A stretch of DNA of 64,000 bases from Aeromicrobium sp. Leaf350 (GTDB taxonomy: Bacteria > Actinomycetota > Actinomycetes > Propionibacteriales > Nocardioidaceae): contig NZ_CAKASL010000001.1 in the NCBI RefSeq assembly GCF_916858655.1, positions 1,550,001-1,614,000 on the forward strand. The letters run 5' to 3'. The translations under genes and the position numbers were made by a program. Below the pieces are notes generated by a model, which worked only from the letters and a program-made list of their open reading frames with translations, ran no database searches and was not told the origin of the DNA. Positions 30,804-38,697 of the stretch are shown here, piece after piece (position 1 is the first letter of the stretch; each line of letters opens with the position of its first letter).

Positions 30804-30822
30804 ATATATCGGAACGATACAT
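30804..30822. promoter_or_regulatory. candidate PadR operator
   Basis: ATATATCG-GAA-CGATACAT, two 8-nt arms with one mismatch, in an AT-rich patch unlike the surrounding DNA. It lies just upstream of padR (ATG 30778), in the gap to the divergent PBP gene, where an autorepressing PadR would bind. Confidence 0.6.
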
Positions 30823-31026
30823 CGAAATCGCGTTCCGGTGAACCACCGGGTTCGTGCGGCGTCCATCACGGCGTCACCTCGTGGTCACGGTCGCGTCGCG
30901 AGGACGACCGGGCGACCGTGGCGCGGAGGTTTGGTGTCAGTGGGCCTAACAGGCACACTTGAGCGGATCATCACGACCGCCGGATCCCCCGACGGCGGCC
31001 GGACGAACGGATGGAGGTGCCCGCTC

Positions 31027-33438
31027 GTGGCGCGGAGCAGCAACGACAGCGGTGCCCGACGGGCCGCCAAGCGGAGTTCGAAGGGCACCAAGCGCACGGC
31101 GAAGCGCGGCGGCATCTTCAAGGCCTTCCGGGCCATCGGCGGCGAGGGCCGCGCGTGGTGGGTCAAGACCTTGCGCTGGTTCGCCTTCCTCGGCGTGCTC
31201 GGCTTCGCGATGAGCGCGCTGGCGTTCTTCATCCTGTACCGCTCGATCGACATCCCCGATCCGAACGAGCAGTTCCAGACGCAGACCACCAAGGTCTACT
31301 TCTCCGACGGCACGACCGAGCTGGGCGAGTTCGCCGAGCAGGACCGCGAGAACGTGAACCTCGACCAGGTGCCGGCCTCGATGCAGGCCGCGATCATCGC
31401 CGCCGAGGACCGCTCGTTCTACACCAACCGGGGCATCGACTTCCGGGGCATCGTCCGCGCGCTGCGCGACAACACGACGAGCGGCCGCATCACGGGCGGC
31501 GCCTCGACCATCACGCAGCAGTACGTGAAGATCCTCTACCTGACGCAGGAGCGCACCTACACGCGTAAGATCAAGGAAGCGATCCTGTCGCTCAAGATCC
31601 ACAACCAGCTCAGCAAGTCCGAGATCCTCGAGGGCTACCTCAACACCGTCTACTACGGCAACGGCGCGTACGGCGTGCAGGTCGCTGCGAAGACCTACTT
31701 CAACAAGGACGTCTCGGAGATCACGGTCCCCGAGTCGGCCTACCTCGCGACCGTCGTGAACAGCCCGACGTACTACGACCCGTACACGCCCTCGTGCCTG
31801 GCCGACGCCGCGAGCGCCGAGTGCCAGACCGAGACCGTGAGCCGCGACGAGCGCGTCATCCCGCGCTACAACTACGTCATCGACGGCATGGAGAAGTCCG
31901 GGGCGATCACGGCCGAGGAGGCCGCGCAGTACAAGGACGTGCTGCCGGCGTTCTCGCCGATCACGGTCAACGACCGCTACGCAGGCCCCAACGGCTACCT
32001 GCTCAAGATGGTCGAGAACGACATGGCCAAGCGCGACTTCAGCGACGCGCAGGTGCAGGGTGGCGGTCTGCGCATCGTGACCACGATCGACCCGCGCCTG
32101 CAGCAGGCCGCCGTCGACGCGGTCAACGAGGTCTCGCCGGAGGGACTCGAGGGTCTGCACACCGGACTGGCCTCGGTCGAGCCGGGCACCGGAGCGGTGA
32201 AGGCGCTGTACGGCGGGCCGGACTTCCTGGCGAGCCAGATCAACTGGGCGACGGCACCGACCCAACCGGGCTCGACCTTCAAGGTCTTCGCGGTCGTCGC
32301 GGCACTGGAGGACGGGTTCAGCCTGAAGACCCAGCTCAACGGCAACACCCCGTACCGCATCGGCGGGGGGTCCGTGAAGAACGCCGGCGACTCCGGAGGT
32401 GCCTCCTACGGCACCCTCGACCTGCAGAGAGCCACGGCCAAGTCGGTCAACACCGCCTTCATCGACCTCACGGTGCAGATGAGCGACGGCGGTGACGTGA
32501 GCGTCGGTGCGCAGAAGATCCTCGATGCGGCGGTGCAGACCGGCATCCCTCAGGCGACCGCCGACGCCATCGATCCGGTCGCCGTCACCTCGCTCGGCTA
32601 CGCCGGCGTGGCCCCGATCGACATGGCCAACGCGTACGCAACCCTCGCGGCCAGCGGCAACAAGTCCGAGTGGTACGTCGTGCAGAAGGTCAGCAGCGCC
32701 GAGGGCTCGGTGCTGTACGAGCGCGTCAACGAGCCCGAGCAGGCGGTGCCGGCGGACGTCGCTGCCGACACGCTGGCCGCGCTCCAGGGGGTCACGGCTG
32801 CTGGCGGCACCGGCACCGCCGGACGCACGGTGTGCCCGACCGCCGGCAAGACCGGCACCGCCACGGCCGGTCCCGACGGCGACACCTTCACCTCTGCGGT
32901 GTGGTTCGTCGGCGCGACGCCCAAGCTCGCGACCGCGGTCATGTACAACCGCGGCGACGGCAACGACGAGCTCGACGGCTTCCTGCGTCCGGCCTTCGGT
33001 GGTGCGTACCCGGCACAGACGTTCAAGGCCTACATGAACGAGGCGCTCGATGAGGGCGACTGCGGCGCGTTCCCCAAGGCGGCGAACATCGACGGCGAGA
33101 AGGGTGAGACGTACGTGACGCCCGCCCCGACGTGTGGTCCGACCGAGCAGCTCAACGCCGACCAGACCGGCTGCGAGCCGCGCCCGGTCCCGGTGTGCGA
33201 CCCGTCGCAGAAGCTCGACGGCACCGGCTTCAACTGCGTGCCGATCACGTGCGAGGACTCCGGTCAGACGGGCACGTACCCGAACTGCACCAGTCCGCCT
33301 CCCACACCGTCACCGACGTCGACGGTGCCGCCGGCGGGCTCGGTGATCCAAGGAGTCAACAATCCCGTCGAGTGCACCACGCGGGGCGGCAGCTGGGTGA
33401 CCAATCAGGGTCCGCCTCGCTGCATCTCCAACGGTTGA
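31027..33438 (+). CDS. class A penicillin-binding protein (transglycosylase/transpeptidase)
   Basis: 803-residue bifunctional peptidoglycan synthase. Residues 1-45 are basic and cytoplasmic, and one membrane helix lies at about 49-71. The GT51 domain has AAEDRSFYTNRGIDFRGIVR and GGASTITQQYVK. The transpeptidase has SxxK in QPGSTFKVF, SxN in SVNTAF and KTG in AGKTGTA. After about residue 680 comes a tail with regularly spaced cysteines (CGP, CEP, CDP, CVPITC), then a Pro/Ser/Thr linker and a last CTTRGGSW...CIS segment. GTG 31027 follows GGAGG at 10 nt. It equals the ponA gene of the conserved ino1-padR-ponA order. Confidence 0.95.
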   Translation: MARSSNDSGARRAAKRSSKGTKRTAKRGGIFKAFRAIGGEGRAWWVKTLRWFAFLGVLGFAMSALAFFILYRSIDIPDPNEQFQTQTTKVYFSDGTTELGEFAEQDRENVNLDQVPASMQAAIIAAEDRSFYTNRGIDFRGIVRALRDNTTSGRITGGASTITQQYVKILYLTQERTYTRKIKEAILSLKIHNQLSKSEILEGYLNTVYYGNGAYGVQVAAKTYFNKDVSEITVPESAYLATVVNSPTYYDPYTPSCLADAASAECQTETVSRDERVIPRYNYVIDGMEKSGAITAEEAAQYKDVLPAFSPITVNDRYAGPNGYLLKMVENDMAKRDFSDAQVQGGGLRIVTTIDPRLQQAAVDAVNEVSPEGLEGLHTGLASVEPGTGAVKALYGGPDFLASQINWATAPTQPGSTFKVFAVVAALEDGFSLKTQLNGNTPYRIGGGSVKNAGDSGGASYGTLDLQRATAKSVNTAFIDLTVQMSDGGDVSVGAQKILDAAVQTGIPQATADAIDPVAVTSLGYAGVAPIDMANAYATLAASGNKSEWYVVQKVSSAEGSVLYERVNEPEQAVPADVAADTLAALQGVTAAGGTGTAGRTVCPTAGKTGTATAGPDGDTFTSAVWFVGATPKLATAVMYNRGDGNDELDGFLRPAFGGAYPAQTFKAYMNEALDEGDCGAFPKAANIDGEKGETYVTPAPTCGPTEQLNADQTGCEPRPVPVCDPSQKLDGTGFNCVPITCEDSGQTGTYPNCTSPPPTPSPTSTVPPAGSVIQGVNNPVECTTRGGSWVTNQGPPRCISNG

Positions 33439-33456
33439 CGCATCTCACGCTGGGCA

Positions 33457-33495
33457 TGCTCGGGTGAGGAAGGTAAGGTTTCCCTCACCCGAGCA
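33457..33495. promoter_or_regulatory. hairpin with candidate IdeR/DtxR iron box
   Basis: TGCTCGGGTGAGG (33457-33469) and CCTCACCCGAGCA (33483-33495) are perfect 13-bp arms. The centre, 33469-33487 (GAAGGTAAGGTTTCCCTCA), keeps AGGTnAGGnTnnCCT of the DtxR/IdeR consensus. It lies between the PBP stop and the siderophore-interacting gene and could act as PBP terminator, iron operator or both. Confidence 0.45.
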
Positions 33496-33515
33496 ACCCC
33501 CACCGTGAGGTCGTC

Positions 33516-34406
33516 ATGCAGGTCCACTCCGCGCGCGTCAGTCGGCGCCGCGCCCTGAGCCCCCATCTCGTCACCGTGACCGTCGAGGTCGACGGCGACT
33601 ACCCGTTCACGGGTGTGCCCGACGAGTACCTCCGGGTGCTCCTCGCGCCGGAGGGCCACCCCCTGGTGCTGCCGACGGTGAGTGACGACTGGGAGATCAC
33701 CCAGCCGGAGGGAACCGAGCCGCCCATCTGGCGCGTCTACACGATCTCCGACCACCGCGTCGTCGACGGCACGGTCGAGATCGACCTCGACGTCGCGCTG
33801 CACGAGGAGGGCCCGGGCGCGGCCTGGGCGCGCGACTGCCTGCCGGGCGACGAGCTCGGTCTGCTCGGTCCCAAGGGCCTGTACGCCGCGCCGAGCGACG
33901 TCGAGTGGCAGCTCCTCGTCGCCGACATCACGGGCCTGCCCGCGATGGCCCGCATCCTGCGGGGCCTGCAGCCGGGGCAGCAGGTGCGCGCGGTCGGCGT
34001 GCTGACCGACGCCGGCGACGCGATCGCGCTGCCGAGCCCGGCCGACGTCGATCTCGAGTGGATCGTCGTCGACCGTGACGTCGACGTGACCGAGGCGCTG
34101 GAGAAGGTCGTCCTGGAGGCGCCGTTGCCCGGGGCGTCCGACGGCGGCCGGTACGTCTGGTTCGCCGGCGAGGCGCGGGCGAGCCGCTCGGTGCGCAAGC
34201 ACCTGCGCCGCACGCTGGGCTGGCCGCAGAGCGACTTCTACACCTGCGGCTACTGGCAGATCGAGGCCGAGAAGTGGCGCGCCCGCTACGACGAGGTCGC
34301 CGAGAAGGTCCAGCCGCAGCTCGTCGCGGCCCAGGACCTCGCCGGGGTCGACGAGGGCCAGTACCTCGACGCCCTCGAGGACATCTACGAGTCCGTGGGG
34401 CTCTAG
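33516..34406 (+). CDS. siderophore-interacting protein (ferric-siderophore reductase)
   Basis: 296-residue flavoprotein reductase of the ViuB/SIP type that frees iron from imported siderophores. The FAD site is RVYTISDH, and the NAD(P)H domain runs from LLVADITGLPAMARIL to VWFAGEARASRSVRKHLRR. The C-terminal FYTCGYW is diagnostic. A start at ATG 33516 has GAGG upstream. No siderophore transporter is nearby. An iron-box-like site lies 29 bp upstream, consistent with induction under iron starvation. Confidence 0.93.
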   Translation: MQVHSARVSRRRALSPHLVTVTVEVDGDYPFTGVPDEYLRVLLAPEGHPLVLPTVSDDWEITQPEGTEPPIWRVYTISDHRVVDGTVEIDLDVALHEEGPGAAWARDCLPGDELGLLGPKGLYAAPSDVEWQLLVADITGLPAMARILRGLQPGQQVRAVGVLTDAGDAIALPSPADVDLEWIVVDRDVDVTEALEKVVLEAPLPGASDGGRYVWFAGEARASRSVRKHLRRTLGWPQSDFYTCGYWQIEAEKWRARYDEVAEKVQPQLVAAQDLAGVDEGQYLDALEDIYESVGL

Positions 34407-34442
34407 ACCGCGCGACCTGACGCTCTCCCGCTCCCGGAGCGC

Positions 34443-34886
34443 CTACGCCACGTCGTGCTCGAAGTACGTGGGGCGCCGCGGCACGATCAGCAGCGGCATG
34501 CCGGCCTCGGCCGGGGTGCGGTCGGCCTTGCGGTGGTTGCAGCGCAGGCAGGCCGCGACGGCGTTGTCCCACGTGAGCATGCCGCCGCGGCTGCGGGGGA
34601 TGATGTGGTCGACGGTGTCGGCGTGTCCGCCGCAGTAGGCACAGGCCTTGTCGCGCGCCTTGATGGCCGACTTCGTGCAGAGCTCGGAGCGCCGGTACAT
34701 CCAACGGGTCACGACGTAGCGCACGAGCCGGAGCACCTTCGGCCGCGGGAACGGGCCGTACGTGCCGCCCGCCTCCTCCTCGATGACCGCGACCTGACGC
34801 ACGAGCATCTTGATGGCGTGGCGCAGGGAGACGCGTTGCAGCGGTTCGTAGCTGGCGTTCAGCACCAGCACGTGTGCATCGGACAT
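34443..34886 (-). CDS. HNH endonuclease domain protein
   Basis: 147-residue protein. Residues 1-85 form a conserved actinobacterial N-terminal region (VLVLNASYEPLQRVSLRHAIKML). The C-terminal HNH fold has two Cys pairs (CAYCGG and CLRCNH) around VDHIIPRSRGG, so a zinc-ribbon HNH nuclease. This is a widespread stand-alone family with no phage context. Its role is unknown. ATG 34886 follows GGAGAGG. It is convergent with the SIP gene and divergent from the ATP-grasp operon. Confidence 0.9.
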   Translation of the reverse strand: MSDAHVLVLNASYEPLQRVSLRHAIKMLVRQVAVIEEEAGGTYGPFPRPKVLRLVRYVVTRWMYRRSELCTKSAIKARDKACAYCGGHADTVDHIIPRSRGGMLTWDNAVAACLRCNHRKADRTPAEAGMPLLIVPRRPTYFEHDVA

Positions 34887-35101
34887 CGTGTGCCTCTCCG
34901 AGGCCAAGAGTAGACGCAACCCGGGCGCGTCGGGATGAACTTCGCGTGTCGAGTCTGCCGTCGTTGCAGGGCTCTACCGTCACCCGCCCGTGTCCCGGGA
35001 CCCCCGCCGGCGCGTCCGGCGGATGCGGCCCCGGTCCATCTCCGGTAGACGTGGAGGACTGAGAAACACGTCTGACATCAACCGGACCTAGGGTGGCGCG
35101 A

Positions 35102-36781
35102 GTGAGCGAGACGAGTCTCTTCGACGAGTACGGCCCGATGGTCGGGTTCGACGAGATGTTCGCCGATCCCGTCGGCGGGCCCCTGGTCCGCGACGAGTAC
35201 CAGACCATCAACGGCGCCTTCCGCAAGATGGGCGACGACGAGATCCGGGTGCGGGCCGACGCGCTCGCCACGTCGTACCTCGACCAGGGCGTCACGTTCG
35301 GCGTCGCGGGCGAGGAACGGCCGTTCCCGCTCGACATCGTGCCGCGCGTGATCGAGGCCGCCGACTGGAAGCACGTCGACCTCGGGGTGCAGCAGCGCAT
35401 CAAGGCGCTCGAGGCGTTCCTCGCCGACGTGTACGGCCCTGGCGAGCTCTTCGCCGACGGCGTCGTGCCGCGCGAGACCGTCGTGACGTCGCCGCACTAC
35501 CACCGCGTCGTGGCCGGCCTCGAGCCTGCGAACGGCGTGCGCGTGCACGTCTCGGGCGTCGACCTGATCCGTGACGCCGACGGCAACTTCCGGGTGCTCG
35601 AGGACAACGTGCGGGTGCCGTCCGGTGTCTCCTACGTGATGACGAACCGGCGCGCCCTCTCGGCCGCTCTCCCGGAGGTCTTCGCCGACCACCGCATCCG
35701 ACCCGTGCAGCAGTACTCGCGGATCCTGCTGCAGGCGCTGCGCGCCGCGGCCCCCGCCGGCGTCAGCGACCCGACCGTCGTGGTGCTGACCCCCGGCGTC
35801 TACAACTCGGCCTACTTCGAGCACACGCTGCTGGCCCGCACGATGGGCGTCGAGCTCGTCGAGGCGCGCGACCTGGTGTGCCAGGGCGGGCGCGTGCTCA
35901 TGCGCACGACGCGGGGGCTCGAGCCGGTGCACGTGATCTACCGCCGCATCGACGACGAGTTCCTCGACCCGGCGCAGTTCCGTCCCGACTCGGTGCTCGG
36001 CGTGCCCGGGCTCATCACCGCCGCGCGCGCCGGCAACGTCACGATCTCGAACGCGATCGGCAACGGCGTCGCCGACGACAAGCTGCTCTACACCTACGTG
36101 CCCGACCTCATCCGGTACTACCTGAGCGAGGAGCCGATCCTCCAGAACGTCGACACGTGGCGACTCGGTGAGGCCGACCAGCGCGAGGAGGTGCTCGACC
36201 GGCTCGACGAGCTCGTGCTGAAGCCCGTGGACGGATCGGGCGGCAAGGGCATCGTGATCGGGCCGGCCGCCACCACCGCCGAGCTCGACGAGTTGCGTGG
36301 CAAGATCCACGCCGACCCGCGTGCCTGGATCGCGCAGCCGGTCATCTCGCTGTCGACCGTGCCCACCCTCGTGGAGCAGGGCATCCGTCCGCGTCACGTC
36401 GACCTGCGTCCGTTCGCGGTCAACGCGGGCGACGAGGTCTACGTGCTGCCGGGCGGCCTCACCCGCGTCGCGCTCCCGGAGGGCGAGCTCATCGTGAACT
36501 CCAGCCGCGGCGGCGGCTCCAAGGACACGTGGGTGCTCGCCGATCCGTTCGTCGACCCCAACCCGCTCGACGAGGCGGAGGTCGAGGAGCCCGAGAAGCC
36601 GCGCAAGGAGAAGGTGCGTCCGGGCAAGGCCCGCTCCGGTGTCACGCAGTCGCAGTCCCAGGGCGACCAGTCGCTCGGCGAGCCGTTGCAGGAGCAGACG
36701 CAGACATTCCCGGAGTACTCGGAACCGGACTTCTCTGGGTCACATCTTTCTGGGCCGAATCCTTCTGGGGAGGTGGAGTGA
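35102..36781 (+). CDS. circularly permuted ATP-grasp protein
   Basis: 559-residue ATP-dependent ligase-like protein of the COG2308 type, first gene of a three-gene operon of unknown pathway. Signature stretches are FDEYGPMVGFDEMF at the start, GVDLIRDADGNFRVLEDNVRVPSGVSYVM, SNAIGNGVADDKLLYTYVP and VLKPVDGSGGKGIVIGP. After about residue 480 an extra tail follows that is acidic, then Gln/Ser-rich, ending with the near-repeats SGSHLSGPNPSG. TAGGGT (35089-35094) lies 7 nt before GTG 35102, so I start there. GTG 35093 would add three residues. The stop overlaps the next ATG. Confidence 0.9.
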   Translation: MSETSLFDEYGPMVGFDEMFADPVGGPLVRDEYQTINGAFRKMGDDEIRVRADALATSYLDQGVTFGVAGEERPFPLDIVPRVIEAADWKHVDLGVQQRIKALEAFLADVYGPGELFADGVVPRETVVTSPHYHRVVAGLEPANGVRVHVSGVDLIRDADGNFRVLEDNVRVPSGVSYVMTNRRALSAALPEVFADHRIRPVQQYSRILLQALRAAAPAGVSDPTVVVLTPGVYNSAYFEHTLLARTMGVELVEARDLVCQGGRVLMRTTRGLEPVHVIYRRIDDEFLDPAQFRPDSVLGVPGLITAARAGNVTISNAIGNGVADDKLLYTYVPDLIRYYLSEEPILQNVDTWRLGEADQREEVLDRLDELVLKPVDGSGGKGIVIGPAATTAELDELRGKIHADPRAWIAQPVISLSTVPTLVEQGIRPRHVDLRPFAVNAGDEVYVLPGGLTRVALPEGELIVNSSRGGGSKDTWVLADPFVDPNPLDEAEVEEPEKPRKEKVRPGKARSGVTQSQSQGDQSLGEPLQEQTQTFPEYSEPDFSGSHLSGPNPSGEVE

Positions 36782-37722
36782 TGCTCAGCCGCATCGCCGA
36801 GTCGCTGTTCTGGATCGGGCGCTACCTCGAGCGCGCCGACGACACCGCGCGCATCCTCGACGTCGAGCTGCAGGTGCTCGTGGAGGACCCGACGATCGAC
36901 GAGGAGCACTCCTGCCGCCAGCTGCTCACGGTCATGGGCGTCGAGGAGTACCCGTCGGTCGTCAACCGCTGGACGATCCTCGACCTGCTGGCCCACAACC
37001 CCGAGTCGCCCTCCTCGATCGCGTACGTGATCGACGCGGCCCGTGAGAACGCGCGCGGCGCCCGCGAGACCCTCTCGACCGACATGTGGGCCGCGATCAA
37101 CACGATGTGGCGCGGCCTGCCGTCCGCGCGGGCGATGCGGTCGGCCGACATGTTCGGGTGGGTCCGCAACCGCACCGCGATGATCGCCGGCATCGCCGAC
37201 TCCACGATGACGCGCGACGAGGGCTGGCAGTTCTTCATGCTGGGTCGCAGCATCGAGCGCGTCGACATGACCGCGCGTCTGCTCTCGACCGCGTCGCTCG
37301 CCGCCGAGGCGCAGCTCGCCTGGCCGACGACGCTGCGTGCCTGTGGCGCGTACGAGGCGTTCATCCGCGCGTACCGCGGGCTGGAGGCCGACCGGCTCGC
37401 CGCCGAGTTCCTGCTGCTCGACCGCTGGTTCCCACGCTCGGTCGTCTCGGCCCTGGTCGAGGCGGAGAAGGCCCTTGCGACCCTGGAGGCCGGCGGTCAG
37501 CGCACCGGCGGTCAGCGGTCCGGCTTCAGCGACGAGGGCCTGCGACTGCTCGGTCGCGCCCGCACCGAGCTCGAGTACCGGCCGCTGGCCGAGATCGTCT
37601 ACGACCTGCCCACCGAGATGGAGCGTCTGCAGCGAAGCTGCGCCGCGGCGAGCGAGGCGGTCACGACCCGGTACTTCTCGCTCGCCGAGTCGCGCCAGTG
37701 GAGCGAAGGAGCGCTGCTGTGA
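36781..37722 (+). CDS. alpha-E domain protein
   Basis: 313-residue, almost all-helical protein of the alpha-E family (COG2307). The hallmark is the N-terminal MLSRIAESLFWIGRYLERADDTARILDV, with a second copy-like motif FMLGRSIERVDMTARLL in the middle. It is fixed between the ATP-grasp and transglutaminase genes in many bacteria, and the three are thought to build or trim a peptide-like product. That role is a prediction from comparative genomics. The start overlaps the ATP-grasp stop by one base, and its stop overlaps the next start. Confidence 0.92.
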   Translation: MLSRIAESLFWIGRYLERADDTARILDVELQVLVEDPTIDEEHSCRQLLTVMGVEEYPSVVNRWTILDLLAHNPESPSSIAYVIDAARENARGARETLSTDMWAAINTMWRGLPSARAMRSADMFGWVRNRTAMIAGIADSTMTRDEGWQFFMLGRSIERVDMTARLLSTASLAAEAQLAWPTTLRACGAYEAFIRAYRGLEADRLAAEFLLLDRWFPRSVVSALVEAEKALATLEAGGQRTGGQRSGFSDEGLRLLGRARTELEYRPLAEIVYDLPTEMERLQRSCAAASEAVTTRYFSLAESRQWSEGALL

Positions 37723-38573
37723 ACGCTGCTCAGCAGGGATATCAGCTGCGGATCCGGCACACCACCGGCTACGCCTACGCCGACGGCTCGAGCGGGTCGT
37801 ACAACGAGGCGCGCATGACACCGCTGACCACGAGCGAGCAGACGCTTCTGCGCTCGCGGCTCGACATCAGCCCGACCCCCTGGTCGCTGGAGTACCGCGA
37901 CTACTGGGGCTCCACCGTGACCGCCTTCGAGGTGCACGAGGACCACGACGAGCTCGAGGTCGTCGCCACGTCCACGGTCGAGACCTCCGGGGCCGTGTCC
38001 GAGCCGTCGGGCACGGCGTGGGCCGACCTGGCCGGCGTCACCGACCAGTGGTGCGAGTTCCTCATGGCGTCGCCGTGGACCTCCCCGCCGGAGGACCTCC
38101 TCGCGGCGCTCGAGCCCCTGCGGGCCGAGTCGGCCACGCCGGCGGAGTTCGTGCGCGCGGTGGGCCGGTTTCTTCACGAGGCGATCGCCTACGTGCCGGG
38201 CAGCACCACGGTGGAGTCCACCGCCTCCGACGCCTGGGCCGCGCGCTCGGGCGTGTGCCAGGACTTCGCCCACCTCATGGTCGGCGTGCTGCGGGTCGCC
38301 GGCATCCCCTCGCGCTACGTCGCGGGCTACCTGCACCCGTCGTCCGAGCCGCAGGTCGGCGAGACGGTCGAGGGCGAGTCGCACGCGTGGGTCGAGTGGT
38401 TCGACGGCGACTGGGTCGGCTGGGACCCCACCAACGACATCGCCCCGGGCGGCCGTCACGTCGTGGTCGCCCGCGGCCGCGACTACTCCGACAACCCGCC
38501 CCTGCGCGGCATCTACGCCGCCGGCAGCGACTCCGACATCTTCGTTTCCGTCGAGATCACCCGCCTCCGTTGA
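37719..38573 (+). CDS. transglutaminase-like cysteine protease
   Basis: 284-residue papain-fold protein of the COG1305 type. The N-terminal beta domain has RIRHTTGYAYADGSSGSYNEARMTPL, and the catalytic triad is in RSGVCQDFAHLM (Cys), ESHAWVEWF (His) and GWDPTN (Asp). Third gene of the ATP-grasp/alpha-E operon, starting at GTG 37719 with a four-base overlap. It has no signal peptide, so it acts in the cytoplasm, probably on the product of the ATP-grasp enzyme. Confidence 0.93.
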   Translation: MNAAQQGYQLRIRHTTGYAYADGSSGSYNEARMTPLTTSEQTLLRSRLDISPTPWSLEYRDYWGSTVTAFEVHEDHDELEVVATSTVETSGAVSEPSGTAWADLAGVTDQWCEFLMASPWTSPPEDLLAALEPLRAESATPAEFVRAVGRFLHEAIAYVPGSTTVESTASDAWAARSGVCQDFAHLMVGVLRVAGIPSRYVAGYLHPSSEPQVGETVEGESHAWVEWFDGDWVGWDPTNDIAPGGRHVVVARGRDYSDNPPLRGIYAAGSDSDIFVSVEITRLR

Positions 38574-38579
38574 TGACCC

Positions 38580-38694
38580 CTCGCGAGAGACTTTGTTACC
38601 CCTCGCGAGTGAGTTCGTTTGTGGACAGGAGTGAGCTCGTCACTCCTGTCCACCAACAACGTCGCTCGTGACCACCAACAAAGTCTCTCGCGAG
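38580..38694. repeat. nested four-unit palindrome
   Basis: Outer arms CTCGCGAGAGACTTTGTT (38580-38597) and its exact complement (38677-38694) enclose an inner 14-bp hairpin, GTGGACAGGAGTGA (38621-38634) with TCACTCCTGTCCAC. Between them two further diverged copies of the CTCGCGAGnGAnTTnGTT unit occur, one in each orientation. It fills the convergent gap between the transglutaminase and cyclase genes. Confidence 0.85.
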
Positions 38695-38697
38695 CGG

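Noticed and set aside
34443..34886. HNH gene as a sign of a homing or phage element
   Set aside because: It is the stand-alone actinobacterial HNH family with its own N-terminal domain. No intein, intron or phage neighbours are present.
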